The notes under the pieces were generated by a model. It saw only the letters and a program-made list of their open reading frames with translations. It was not told where the DNA came from and ran no database searches. A stretch of DNA of 64,000 nt from positions 62,001 to 126,000 of the forward strand of contig QJZR01000013.1 in assembly GCA_003246625.1 (NCBI GenBank). Reading direction: 5' to 3'. Shown here one piece after another: positions 47,520-56,166 of the stretch; within the stretch, counting starts at the first letter, position 1, and every line of letters starts with the position of its first letter. A program made the position numbers and the translations under genes. Source of the DNA: Alphaproteobacteria bacterium (GTDB lineage: Bacteria; Pseudomonadota; Alphaproteobacteria; Rhodospirillales; Rhodospirillaceae).

Positions 47520-48029
47520 ATGGACGCCATTGCCAATCTGATGACCCGCCGCAGCATCCGCCGCTTCACCAACCAGCCGGTAAGCGACGCCGAGGTGGAG
47601 ACCCTTCTGCGCGCCGCGATGGCGGCGCCCAGCGCCGGCAACGCCCAGCCCTGGCACTTCGTCTGCATTCGCGACAGGGCCGTCCTGGCGCAGCTTCCCG
47701 ATATTCAGCCGCATACCCGGATGATGCTGGCGGCGCAGGCGGCGATTCTGGTCTGCGGCGACCTGACCCTGGAAAAGCATGAAGGGTTCTGGGTGCAGGA
47801 TTGCAGCGCCGCCACCATGAGCATCCTGCTGGCGGCGCATGCGCAGGGGCTGGGGGCGGTGTGGTGCGGCCTCTATCCGCGCACCGCCTGGAGCGAGGGG
47901 GTGGCCCGTCTGCTCGGCTTGCCGCATCACGTGCAGCCGCTGTCGCTGGTCGCGGTCGGCCGTCCGGCGGAGGAGAAGGAGCCTTCGGAACGGTTCAAGT
48001 CGGAACGGGTGCACCTCGACCGCTGGTAG
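47520..48029 (+). CDS. Nitroreductase-family flavoprotein
   Basis: A 169-residue FMN-dependent oxidoreductase of the compact nitroreductase type. The N-terminal RRSIRRFTNQPVSDAEVETLLRAAMAAPSAGNAQPW segment binds FMN phosphate and ring. The later ATMSILLAAHAQGLGAVWCG and SLVAVGRPAEEK segments complete the fold. NAD(P)H-dependent reduction of a quinone, nitro compound or flavin is expected; the physiological substrate is unknown. It converges on the NicO gene with only nine bases between stops. Confidence 0.9.
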   Translation: MDAIANLMTRRSIRRFTNQPVSDAEVETLLRAAMAAPSAGNAQPWHFVCIRDRAVLAQLPDIQPHTRMMLAAQAAILVCGDLTLEKHEGFWVQDCSAATMSILLAAHAQGLGAVWCGLYPRTAWSEGVARLLGLPHHVQPLSLVAVGRPAEEKEPSERFKSERVHLDRW

Positions 48030-48038
48030 GCGGCGCCC

Positions 48039-48866
48039 TTACAGCGGCAGGTCCTTCCACCCGGCGACGATCATCGTCAGGCCGATCACCAGAATCAGGC
48101 CGCCCGACAGGTAGGGGGTTTTAGACAGCCAGTCGTCGAGGCGCGGCAGGCTTTTGCGCGCCGCCCTCAGGCCTAGGGCGCTGAGAACCCCGGCCATCAC
48201 CAGGGTCAGGGCCAGGCCCAGGCTGAACGCCGAGACCACGGCGAAGCCCAGCCCCAGCTTGCCGAGATGCAGGCAGAGGACCAGCACGGTAATCGCCGCC
48301 GGGCAGGGGACCAGACCGCCGGAAAGGCCGAAAACCACGGTCTGTCCCAGGCTGGCCCGGCCGTTGGAAAAGCGGGATTCGATCTCCCCGGCATGGGCGC
48401 GCGCATGCGCGTCCATCGGGGCGTGCGCGTGGCCATGGTCGTGCGGATGCTCGTGGCCGTGGTCATGGCCATGATCATGATCGTGCGGATGGTCGTGCGC
48501 GCGCTGGTGGCGGGCGCAGGGGTCGGCGGGGGCGATCATCCGGATCAGGATCCAGCAGCCGACGCCGACCACGGTCAGGCCGGAGAGGACCAGGAACCAG
48601 GGTTCCAGGGTCTCCGGCACCAGGCTGTCGCCCATCGCGGCGGCGGAGAGGCCGAGAATCCAAACGATGGCGCTGTGCGAGGCGGCGGCGGACAGGCCCA
48701 GCACCACCGCCTGGGCCAGGGTTCCGTGCACGGCGATGATGAAGGCGGCCATCATCGTCTTGGAGTGGCCGGGTTCCAGCCCGTGCAGCGCCCCCATGGC
48801 GAAGGCCGACGCCAGCAGGACCGGCAGCGAGGTGGTGGAAAGCTCGGCAAGGCTGGCGATGTCCAT
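48039..48866 (-). CDS. Nickel/cobalt exporter, NicO/RcnA family
   Basis: A 275-residue inner-membrane protein with six predicted helices. It carries the family motif HGLEPGHSK near the N terminus (about residues 28-36), a cytosolic loop extremely rich in His and Asp (HDHPHDHDHGHDHGHEHPHD pattern, about 120-155), and GLSGGLVPCPAAITVL in the second half. The His-rich loop is typical of RcnA-like Ni2+/Co2+ efflux proteins. Cobalt export or balance could relate to the cobalamin-requiring ethanolamine lyase elsewhere in the window, but that link is only suggestive. Confidence 0.88.
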   Translation of the reverse strand: MDIASLAELSTTSLPVLLASAFAMGALHGLEPGHSKTMMAAFIIAVHGTLAQAVVLGLSAAASHSAIVWILGLSAAAMGDSLVPETLEPWFLVLSGLTVVGVGCWILIRMIAPADPCARHQRAHDHPHDHDHGHDHGHEHPHDHGHAHAPMDAHARAHAGEIESRFSNGRASLGQTVVFGLSGGLVPCPAAITVLVLCLHLGKLGLGFAVVSAFSLGLALTLVMAGVLSALGLRAARKSLPRLDDWLSKTPYLSGGLILVIGLTMIVAGWKDLPL

Positions 48867-48900
48867 TGGTACGATATCCGGTTGCAAAAAACCTTGGGCA

Positions 48901-48929
48901 GGGGTACCCCGCGCGGCGGGGCGTGTCAA
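48901..48929 (-). promoter_or_regulatory. Possible metal-controlled promoter of the NicO gene
   Basis: On the minus strand TTGACA (48924-48929) is followed after 17 bases by TACCCC. The latter lies in a perfect palindrome GGGGTACCCC (48901-48910), which resembles CsoR/RcnR-type G/C-tract operators overlapping a -10 region. Confidence 0.35.
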
Positions 48930-49035
48930 TGCGCGGCGGGTTTTGTGAAATCTCGATCCTCCGGCGGCGGGCGGGTTTCTTCCGTGGTTCTCATGGATTA
49001 GACTGGACCGTCGCGAACGGAAGGGGGCCTTCGGC

Positions 49036-49659
49036 ATGATGATCGTGGCGGTGATCAACACCAAGGGCGGCAGCGGCAAGACCACGCTGGCCACCCATCT
49101 GGCGGCGCATTTCGCGCGCCGTGGCCTGCGCTGCGGTCTGGCCGACCTCGATCCGCAGGAGTCGGCCTCGGGCTGGCTGTCCCGCCGTCCCTATACTCTG
49201 CCCGCGATCGACGCGGTCGATCTGGAAAACGGCCGTTCGCCGAAGGGGCTGGACCGCCTGGTGGTGGACGCCCCCGCCGCTCTCAAGCGCAAGGCGGTGG
49301 CCGAGGTGGTGGAGACCGCCGACGTCCTGGTGATTCCGGTGTTGCCCTCGGTTTTCGACGAGGACGGCACGGCGCGCTTTCTCAAGCATCTGGAAACCAT
49401 GAAGACGGTGCGGAAGGGCAAGCGCGACATCTGCTTCGTCGCCAACCGCGTCCGCACCCGGACCCGCGCCGCCGAGCGGCTGGAGGCGTTCCTGACTGGC
49501 CTTTCCTATCCGGTGATGGCGCGGCTGCGCGATACCCAGGCCTATGCCAACCTGGCGGTGGACGGCGGCAGCCTGTTCGATTCCCCGCTTTCCCGGCTGG
49601 AGGACTATCGCGTCGAGTGGCGGCCGCTTCTCGACTATCTCGACAACTGCGCGCCCTGA
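49036..49659 (+). CDS. Orphan ParA/MinD-family ATPase
   Basis: A 207-residue ParA-like ATPase with a deviant Walker A (NTKGGSGKTTLATHLA, residues about 8-23), a switch I-like DLDPQESASGW, and Walker B in DRLVVDAPAAL. It has no N-terminal helix-turn-helix and no parB partner next to it, so it is of the short, orphan type used to position cellular structures such as chemosensory arrays, flagella or other cargo. The sequence does not say which. It is followed by a strong terminator. Confidence 0.88.
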   Translation: MMIVAVINTKGGSGKTTLATHLAAHFARRGLRCGLADLDPQESASGWLSRRPYTLPAIDAVDLENGRSPKGLDRLVVDAPAALKRKAVAEVVETADVLVIPVLPSVFDEDGTARFLKHLETMKTVRKGKRDICFVANRVRTRTRAAERLEAFLTGLSYPVMARLRDTQAYANLAVDGGSLFDSPLSRLEDYRVEWRPLLDYLDNCAP

Positions 49660-49678
49660 CGCGGCGCCCGGAAAAGCG

Positions 49679-49714
49679 AAAGGCCGCCCATCCTGCGATG
49701 GGCGGCCTTTTCGT
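49679..49714. terminator. Bidirectional intrinsic terminator
   Basis: Arms AAAGGCCGCCCA and TGGGCGGCCTTT around TCCTGCGA, ending in TTTTC, between the convergent parA-like and atpF genes. Confidence 0.85.
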
Positions 49715-49731
49715 TGGGACGTGCCGTGGTC

Positions 49732-50277
49732 TTAGTGGAACTTCTGCGGCAGGTCGCCGATGGCGCGGTCGATCAGGACGTTCGCCTGGGCGGCGGAGAG
49801 TTTCTCCGCCATCACCTGGGTGGCGGCGGCCACCGCCACGTCGACGGCGATGTGACGGACCTCGCGCTTGGCCTGTTCCTCGGCGGCGGCGATGCGTTCC
49901 ATCGCCTGGCGTTCGGCGGTGGCGACGCGGTCCTGCAGTTCCTTGGCCGCCTCGGCCTTAAGCTTTTCCGCCTGGGTCTTCGCCTTGGCCAGGATGTCCT
50001 TGGATTCCTGCATCGCGTCGCGCTGGCGGCGCTGGTATTCGGCAAGCAGGGCCTGCGCTTCCTCGCGGATGCGGCGGGCGCTGTCCAGGCGGTCGCGAAT
50101 GGCCTGGCCGCGGGCGTCCAGCAGGGCGCAAACCTTGCCGAGAGCGCTCTTGACCAGGATGGCGACGATCGCCAGGAAGCCCATGGCTACCCAGAAGTGC
50201 GCGTCCATGTAGAACGGCACCGGAGCATGACCGCCCTGTTCGGAGGCATGCGCGACGGAAATCAGCCAGCCGCTCAT
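49732..50277 (-). CDS. atpF: ATP synthase F0 subunit b
   Basis: A 181-residue subunit b. A short N-terminal segment is followed by one membrane helix (about residues 28-46, FWVAMGFLAIVAILVKSAL). A long hydrophilic helix (RIREEAQALLAEYQRRQRD onward) forms the peripheral stalk with b' and delta. Its start overlaps the b' stop by four bases. It is the last gene of the F0 operon here; the F1 genes are not in this window, as is usual in Rhodospirillales. Confidence 0.95.
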   Translation of the reverse strand: MSGWLISVAHASEQGGHAPVPFYMDAHFWVAMGFLAIVAILVKSALGKVCALLDARGQAIRDRLDSARRIREEAQALLAEYQRRQRDAMQESKDILAKAKTQAEKLKAEAAKELQDRVATAERQAMERIAAAEEQAKREVRHIAVDVAVAAATQVMAEKLSAAQANVLIDRAIGDLPQKFH

Positions 50278-50768
50278 AGTCCGCGCTCCTTGGCAATGGC
50301 GTCGACCACCGGGGCCAGGGAGTCCGCGTCGGTCTTGACGTCGGCGATGCGTTCGACGATCGCCGCGGCGACCTCGGCGGCGATGCCGGAAACCTGGGCC
50401 ATCGCCTCGCGCCGGGCGGCGTGGATACGTTCCTCGCTTTCCGCGATTTTCGCGGCCAGCGTCTCTTCGAGCAACCGGTGGCGTTCCGCCGCGTCGGCGG
50501 CGTTGGCTTCCAGCACCTGGGCGATCTCGGCCTGGGCGGCGCTACGCGCCTCGGCCAGGGCCTTCTCGTAGGTGGCGATGGCGGCCTCGGTCTCGGTCTT
50601 CAGGCGTTCGGCCATGTCGAGATCGTCGGAAATCCGCTTCTGCCGTTCTTCCAGGATGTCGCCGATGCGCGGCAGGGCGACCTTCGACATCAGCACGTAA
50701 AGCGTGATGAAGCTGACCGCCAGCCAGAAGAGCTGAGAAGGAAATGATGTCGGATCAAACTGTGGCAT
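50274..50768 (-). CDS. atpF': ATP synthase F0 subunit b'
   Basis: A 164-residue b' subunit. The N-terminal membrane helix (about residues 9-28, FPSQLFWLAVSFITLYVLM) is followed by ISDDLDMAERLKTETEAAIATYE and further stalk helix. Separate b and b' genes are typical of photosynthetic bacteria and alphaproteobacteria. It follows atpE after a 165-base spacer with two hairpins. Confidence 0.93.
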   Translation of the reverse strand: MPQFDPTSFPSQLFWLAVSFITLYVLMSKVALPRIGDILEERQKRISDDLDMAERLKTETEAAIATYEKALAEARSAAQAEIAQVLEANAADAAERHRLLEETLAAKIAESEERIHAARREAMAQVSGIAAEVAAAIVERIADVKTDADSLAPVVDAIAKERGL

Positions 50769-50838
50769 GGGCTGGTGTGCTCCCGGGCCTGTGTCCAGAG
50801 CCGTCGAAGTTCACGAAATCCGATTCTCCGCCCCGGAA

Positions 50839-50867
50839 CCGCCCCGGCGCGCGAACGCCGGGGGCGG
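50839..50867 (-). promoter_or_regulatory. mRNA hairpin 2 between atpE and atpF'
   Basis: GC-rich stem CCGCCCCGGCG against CGCCGGGGGCGG with one bulge. With the hairpin at 50886-50915 it lies after the atpE stop in the transcript, where it could protect atpE mRNA and reduce expression of the downstream b' and b genes. Confidence 0.5.
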
Positions 50868-50885
50868 TGGAACGGAAGGCACCGT

Positions 50886-50915
50886 CCCCGCCGATACGGA
50901 AATCCGACGGCGGGG
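50886..50915 (-). promoter_or_regulatory. mRNA hairpin 1 between atpE and atpF'
   Basis: A perfect 8-bp stem CCCCGCCG/CGGCGGGG about 20 bases beyond the atpE stop codon in the transcript. No T-run follows, so it suggests mRNA stabilisation or attenuation rather than full termination. Confidence 0.5.
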
Positions 50916-50933
50916 CGAAAGGATGCGTGCGGT

Positions 50934-51158
50934 TTAGGCGAACAGCGTGATCAGCGCGATAACCAGCGCGTACAGACCGATAGCTTCGGTCACCGCGAAG
51001 CCGACCCAACCGTAGAGGTCAACCTTTTCCTTGCAGGCCGGGTTGCGGCCGACGGTCTGGATCAGCGTCACCCAAATGTAGCCGACCATAACGGCCGCCG
51101 CCGCCAGACCGATGTTGGCCATGCCGGCGCCGATGAATTTTGCAGCTTGCGCGTCCAT
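50934..51158 (-). CDS. atpE: ATP synthase F0 subunit c
   Basis: A 74-residue c-ring subunit with two helices and the polar loop RNPACKEK. The proton-binding Glu58 lies in FAVTEAIGLYALV. The second half closely resembles the Rhodospirillum protein as I remember it. In the first helix, where the GxGxGxG packing motif normally stands, the sequence is GLAAAAVMVG (residues 17-26), so most glycines are replaced by Ala, Val or Met. This may change ring packing or the number of c subunits. The start is ATG 51158. Confidence 0.95.
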   Translation of the reverse strand: MDAQAAKFIGAGMANIGLAAAAVMVGYIWVTLIQTVGRNPACKEKVDLYGWVGFAVTEAIGLYALVIALITLFA

Positions 51159-51230
51159 ATTCCTGTTCCTTTTCCATTCGACTAGAGAACCCAACCCCGT
51201 TCGCCCGCGAATCCGGACGAGCGAGGCAAC

Positions 51231-51956
51231 TCAGTGCAGATGCAAGGCATCGTGCAGATAGATGCAGCTCAAGATCGTGAAGATGTACGCCTGCAGGCAG
51301 GAGATCCCGAGTTCCAGGATGCCCAGGCCGACGACGCCGGCAAACGGGATGATGCCGAAGATGCCCAGCGCGCCGATGAAGCCCGCCACCACCGCCAGCA
51401 TGATGTGACCGACCAGCATGTTGGCGGTCAAACGGACGGAGAGGCTGAAGGCGCGTGCGAAATAAGAAAAGACCTCGATCGGCACGATGACGATGGCGGT
51501 TATGGGCGGCGCTCCTCCCGGCAGGAAGGTATGCAGGAAACCGAGGCCGTGCTTGGCGAAGCCGACGATGGTGACCAATGCCAGAATGCCCAGGGCCATC
51601 GCCGCGTTGACGATGATGTGGCTGGTGAAGGTGAAGCTGTAGGGGGTCTGCCCCAGGACGTTGCCGCACAGCACGAACATGAACAGCGAGAAAATGAACG
51701 GGAAGAACTTGCGTCCCGCGTCCCCGACGTTGTCCTTGAGCATGCCCGCGACGAATTCATAGAAGATTTCGGCCAGCGACTGCATCCGCCCCGGGATCAG
51801 GGCGCGCTTGCTCATCGCGGCGGAGAGGAAAACCGTGGAGACCGCCACCGCGGCAACCATGTAAAGGGCGGAGTTGGAGAAGGAAATGTCGACCCCTCCG
51901 ACATGGATCGGCACGATCGGACGGATTTCGAACTGTTCAAGTACGTTGCTGGACAT
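51231..51956 (-). CDS. atpB: ATP synthase F0 subunit a
   Basis: A 241-residue subunit a, forming the proton half-channels next to the c-ring. The essential arginine lies in SLSVRLTANMLVGH (about residue 173), and the ILELGISCLQAYIFTILSCIYL helix with conserved Glu/Gln follows. Five to six membrane helices are visible. It lies between atpI and atpE. Confidence 0.97.
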   Translation of the reverse strand: MSSNVLEQFEIRPIVPIHVGGVDISFSNSALYMVAAVAVSTVFLSAAMSKRALIPGRMQSLAEIFYEFVAGMLKDNVGDAGRKFFPFIFSLFMFVLCGNVLGQTPYSFTFTSHIIVNAAMALGILALVTIVGFAKHGLGFLHTFLPGGAPPITAIVIVPIEVFSYFARAFSLSVRLTANMLVGHIMLAVVAGFIGALGIFGIIPFAGVVGLGILELGISCLQAYIFTILSCIYLHDALHLH

Positions 51957-52042
51957 CGAAACGTCTTTCCTTCGTTAAAACCTGCCGCGCAGACCGTACC
52001 TGTCCTCGCCGCCGCACACAACCCCTCTGCGGGGTTCGCCCC

Positions 52043-52426
52043 TCAGTCCTTCTCGCGGGGAGGCTCCGAATCCGGCTTCCCGGCGGTCTTCCGCGGATCG
52101 GGAGAAGGGCCCATGACGGTGTCGATGCCGCGGACCACGCGGTAAACGGTCAAAACCCCCGACGCGAATCCAAGTCCCACACCGGTCATCAATCCCCAGG
52201 GCGAGGACCCCCAGCGGTCGTCCGCAGCCCACCCCAACGCACCTCCGAGGCCGACGCTGACCACCAGGTCGGTCGCAATCCGCAGCCCCACGCCCAGCCG
52301 ATTGTGCACGCCTTTCGGCCTTCCCGCCGGTTCGTCTTGCGACAAGCCGGCTTCGGCACGTGCCTTGCGGACGCGGGAGCCCAGATTCGCCAGTTTGTGG
52401 GAGATGTCGTTTTCGTCCGGCGTCAT
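52043..52426 (-). CDS. atpI: AtpI-type F1F0 assembly protein
   Basis: A 127-residue protein with a charged N-terminal helix (DISHKLANLGSRVRKARAEAG). Two membrane helices follow (about residues 48-68, LRIATDLVVSVGLGGALGWAAD, and 74-93, GLMTGVGLGFASGVLTVYRVV), then a Pro-rich tail. This is the alphaproteobacterial AtpI, first gene of the F0 operon, which helps c-ring assembly and possibly Mg2+ handling. ATG 52426 has AAGGGGT upstream. Confidence 0.88.
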   Translation of the reverse strand: MTPDENDISHKLANLGSRVRKARAEAGLSQDEPAGRPKGVHNRLGVGLRIATDLVVSVGLGGALGWAADDRWGSSPWGLMTGVGLGFASGVLTVYRVVRGIDTVMGPSPDPRKTAGKPDSEPPREKD

Positions 52427-52554
52427 GCCGACCCCTTGTTCAACCGCCGGTTCCGTGCGCGCAGGCGCCGTCGCCGACATCAAACCGGGCGGCCGCGAAC
52501 GCGAAACCGCGCAATCCCCCAAAACCGGCGGTATTCCGCCACGAAAGCGCACGA

Positions 52555-52583
52555 ACCATAGTGTTTGCACCCCGGACTGTCAA
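52555..52583 (-). promoter_or_regulatory. Sigma-70 promoter of the atp (F0) operon
   Basis: On the minus strand TTGACA (52578-52583) and TATGGT (52555-52560) are separated by exactly 17 bases, about 130 bases before the atpI start. It is the best match to a housekeeping promoter seen in the window. Confidence 0.7.
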
Positions 52584-52636
52584 GGTGGAAAACCGCCCGC
52601 GCGATCCCCGGTTTTAGGGGATAAAGTTCAATGAAA

Positions 52637-55600
52637 TCATACCAGTGATGGCTGGTCGCGAAGGCTTTCGGCGCCGTGCAGGTCAACCGAGACGAGTTGC
52701 GACACGCCGCGCTCGGCCATCGTCACGCCAAAAAGCCGGTCCATCCGCGCCATCGTCATGCGGTGATGGGTGATCACCAGGAAGCGGGTGGCGCCTTCCC
52801 CCGAGATGCCGGACAACAGGGCGCAGAAGCGGTCGACGTTGGCGTCGTCGAGGGGGGCGTCGACCTCGTCGAGGATGCAGATCGGCGCCGGATTGCTGCG
52901 GAAAACCGCGAACAGCAGGGCCAGGGCGGTCAGCGCCTGTTCGCCGCCGGAAAGCAGCGACAGCAGTTGCAGGCGCTTCCCCGGCGGGCTGGCCATGATC
53001 TCGATTCCCGCGGCCAGCGGGTCGTCGCCCTCGATCAGGTTCAGATAGGCGCGGCCGCCGCCGAACAGTTCGGTGAAGATCTCCTGGAAGGCGCGATTCA
53101 CCGTATCGAAGCTTTTTTGCAGGCGGTCGCGTCCCTCGCGGTTGAGCTCGGCGATGCCCTGGCGCAGGCGGGCGATCGCCGCCAGCAGGTCGGCGCGCTC
53201 GCTTTCCAGGCCCTCGATCTGCTTGCCGACGTCGTCGGCCTCGATCTCGGCGCGCAGGTTGACCGGCCCCATGCGTTCGCGTTCGGCGGCGCGGCGTTCG
53301 ACGCGTTCGGCGATGTCGTCGGACGACATCTCGCGGAAGCGTTCGCCGCCCGAAACGTCGATTTCGGCGACGGCGCAGCCGAGGAATTCGCGGCAGCGGG
53401 CGGCGATGTCGGCGCAGGCCTGGGCGCGGCGTTCCACCTGGGCCTCGGCGCGTACCCGGTCCTCGCGGGCGGTGGCGGCGGTTTGGTCGGCCTCCTTCAT
53501 CCGGGCGTCGGCGGCGCGCAGGGCGGATTCGCGCATCGCCAGGGCGTCGGCGGCGTCGCGGCGGGCCTGTTCGGCGGTGTCCAGCTCGGCGGCGATGGCC
53601 TCGCGGCGGGCGGCGAGGTCTTGCGGCAGGGCGCGCAGGGTTTCCCGTTCGGTCAGGGCGTCGGTGCGGCGCGCCGACAGCATCGCGCGGTGTTCCCCGG
53701 CGGCGGCCAGACGGGCCGCCCAGTCGGCGTCCTCGGCGGTCAGCGCCTTGATGCGGGCGGCGCGCAATTCGCCTTCGCGGCGGTCGGCGTCGGCGGCGGC
53801 GCGGGCATCCAGGGCGCGGGCGCGGGCGGCCTCGGCGGCGGCACGGGCGGTTCCCACCGCCGCGGCCAGGGCGGGCAGGCGTTCGGCGTCGCCACCGTCT
53901 CCGGCGGCGGCCAGCGCGGCGGTCGCCTCGGCGTGTTCGGTTTCCAGGGATTGCCGCGAATCGGCGAAGCGTTGCAGGCGGTCGCGGGCGTCGGCGTCCT
54001 CGCGTTGCAGGCGGTCGCGGACGCCGCGCGCCTCGATCGCCGCCGCCTCGGCGGCGCGGGCGTCGTCGCGGGCGGCGCGTTCGGCGGCTTCCGCCGTCTG
54101 TGCCGCCCGAACCGCCGCGTCGCGGGCGGACGCCGCGTCGTCGCGGGCCGCCGCCAAGCCGGGCAGCCGGGCGCGGCGTTCGCGCAGCCGGTTGCCCTGT
54201 TGCAGGCGGGTCGCCGCCGCCGAGGGCGCGCCGGGGCGCACCACGAAGCCGTCCCAGCGCCACAGCCCGCCCTCGCGGGAGAGCAGGCATTGGCCGGGGG
54301 CGAGCAGGGGGGCGAGGCGGTCGCCCTCGGCCGCGTCGGCGACCAGGAAGGCCAGGGCCAGACGGCGGGCCAGCGCCGCCGGAGCCTCGACATGGCGGGC
54401 CAGGGCGGTCAGGGCGGCGGGCGGCGGCGGCGGCGCGGCCAGCGGCGGCAGGGTGCGCCAGGCGCGCGGCGGCGGTTGCGCGGCGTCGTCCTCGGGCGCG
54501 TCGGCGCCGTGTTCGAGCAGGGCGGCGGCGGCGGATTCGAAGCCCGCCTCGGCGCGGACCCGGTTGAGCACCGGGCTGGCGGCGGGGGAATCCTCGCCGC
54601 TTTCGATCACCGCCGCCAGGGCCTCGATCTCGGCGAGCAGGCGGCGGTGTTCGGCGTCGGCCTCGGCGAAGGCCGAGGCGGCGGCGGCGCGCGCGGTTTC
54701 CGCCTCGGCGCGGGCGGCCTCGGCCCGGTCGCGGGCTTCCCGCGCGGCGGCGGTGGCGGCTTCCGCCCCGGCCAGACGGGTTTCCGCCTCGGCCAGCCGT
54801 TCCACCGGCACGCAGCGCGCCCGCGCGGCGGCGATCTGTTCGTCGATCTGGCGGATGCGCGCGGCGACCCGCGCCAGGGCGGCCTCCGCCTCGGCCCGGA
54901 TGCGCGCCGCCGCCTTCACCGCCGCCTCGGTCTCCGCCAGGGCGGTGGTGGCGGCGGACAGGTCGCGTTCCGCCGTCTGCCGTTCGGTTTCGGTTTCCGC
55001 CTGACGGCGGGCGATGTCCTCGGTCGCCGCGGGGGCGCGCGCCGCCGCCTCGTCCAGGTGGGCGCGTTCCGCCGCCAGTTCGGCGCGGCGGCGTTCGGCG
55101 TCGGCGAACTGGTTTTCCGCGCGGGCGAGGTCGCCGTCGATCTGAGTCAGGCGCAGGGCGTTGCCGTCGATCGCCTGGGCGAGACGGCGTTCCTCTTGCG
55201 CCAGGGAGTCGCGGGCGACGATCAGGCGATGCAGCTCGGTCTCCGCCTGGTTCGACGCCTGCCGCGCCGGGTCGACCTGGGCGAAGGCCTCCGCCTGGCG
55301 GGTGGCGGCCTCCGCCGCCGCGCGCACGGCTTCCGACACCTTGTCCTCGGCCTCGGACAGGGCTTGCCCCGCCGCGTCGCGCGCCGCCACCGCCTCGTCC
55401 CAGTTGCGGCGGGTGAGCGCGGTTTCCAGGGCGCGGATTTCCTCGGACAGGGCGCGGTAGCGCGCCGCCTGCTTCACCTGACGGTCCAGCCCCTGCTTCT
55501 GCTGCGCCAGGGCGGCCAGCACGTCGTCCAGGCGGGCCAGGTTGTTTTCCGCGCCGCGCAGGCGAAGCTCGGCCTCGTGCCGCCGCGAATAGAGCCCGGC

Positions 55601-56113
55601 GATGCCCGCCGCCTCCTCCAGCAGGGCGCGGCGCTCCGCCGGGGCGGCGGCGATCAGGGCGCCGATCTTGCCTTGCGAGACGATCGCCGTGGAGCGCGCG
55701 CCGCTTGCCGCGTCGGCGAACAGCAACTGCACGTCGCGGGCGCGCACTTCCTTGCCGTTGACGCGATAGGTGGAACCGCCGCCCCGGTCGATGCGGCGGC
55801 TGACCTCCAGTTCGTCGGCGGAATTGAGGGGGGCGGGCGCGGTGCGGGCGCGGTTGTCCAGGGTCAGCGCCACCTCGGCGACGTTGCGGGCGGGCCGGTT
55901 GCGGGTGCCCGAAAAGATCACGTCGTCCATTTCGCCGCCGCGCATCTGCCTGGCGGAGGTTTCCCCCATCACCCAGCGCATCGCTTCGACCAGATTCGAC
56001 TTGCCGCAGCCGTTCGGGCCGACCACGCCCGTCAGTCCCGGTTCGACCAGGAGCTCGGTCGGCTCGACGAAGGACTTGAAACCGGACAGGCGCAGTTTGG
56101 TGAACTGGATCAT
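52637..56113 (-). CDS. smc: Chromosome segregation SMC protein
   Basis: A 1158-residue SMC ATPase. The N-terminal head has Walker A VVGPNGCGKSNLVEAMRWVMGE (about residues 30-51). Two long Ala/Glu/Arg-rich coiled coils flank a hinge region at about 530-660. The C-terminal head has the signature LSGGEQALTALALLFA and Walker B ICILDEVDAPLDDANVDRF. With ScpA/ScpB it forms the condensin ring that organises sister chromosomes. It lies downstream of the dsbA-like gene with about 50 bases between. Confidence 0.97.
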   Translation of the reverse strand: MIQFTKLRLSGFKSFVEPTELLVEPGLTGVVGPNGCGKSNLVEAMRWVMGETSARQMRGGEMDDVIFSGTRNRPARNVAEVALTLDNRARTAPAPLNSADELEVSRRIDRGGGSTYRVNGKEVRARDVQLLFADAASGARSTAIVSQGKIGALIAAAPAERRALLEEAAGIAGLYSRRHEAELRLRGAENNLARLDDVLAALAQQKQGLDRQVKQAARYRALSEEIRALETALTRRNWDEAVAARDAAGQALSEAEDKVSEAVRAAAEAATRQAEAFAQVDPARQASNQAETELHRLIVARDSLAQEERRLAQAIDGNALRLTQIDGDLARAENQFADAERRRAELAAERAHLDEAAARAPAATEDIARRQAETETERQTAERDLSAATTALAETEAAVKAAARIRAEAEAALARVAARIRQIDEQIAAARARCVPVERLAEAETRLAGAEAATAAAREARDRAEAARAEAETARAAAASAFAEADAEHRRLLAEIEALAAVIESGEDSPAASPVLNRVRAEAGFESAAAALLEHGADAPEDDAAQPPPRAWRTLPPLAAPPPPPAALTALARHVEAPAALARRLALAFLVADAAEGDRLAPLLAPGQCLLSREGGLWRWDGFVVRPGAPSAAATRLQQGNRLRERRARLPGLAAARDDAASARDAAVRAAQTAEAAERAARDDARAAEAAAIEARGVRDRLQREDADARDRLQRFADSRQSLETEHAEATAALAAAGDGGDAERLPALAAAVGTARAAAEAARARALDARAAADADRREGELRAARIKALTAEDADWAARLAAAGEHRAMLSARRTDALTERETLRALPQDLAARREAIAAELDTAEQARRDAADALAMRESALRAADARMKEADQTAATAREDRVRAEAQVERRAQACADIAARCREFLGCAVAEIDVSGGERFREMSSDDIAERVERRAAERERMGPVNLRAEIEADDVGKQIEGLESERADLLAAIARLRQGIAELNREGRDRLQKSFDTVNRAFQEIFTELFGGGRAYLNLIEGDDPLAAGIEIMASPPGKRLQLLSLLSGGEQALTALALLFAVFRSNPAPICILDEVDAPLDDANVDRFCALLSGISGEGATRFLVITHHRMTMARMDRLFGVTMAERGVSQLVSVDLHGAESLRDQPSLV

Positions 56114-56166
56114 CCGGCGATTATGCCTGGATGGCGCGGCCTGCCAAGAGGTGACGCATCAACGTC

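Noticed and set aside
48429-48500. Simple-sequence repeat of CAT/GTG units resembling a CRISPR or VNTR
   Set aside because: It encodes the His/Asp-rich loop of the NicO exporter in frame; the periodicity is that of the protein.
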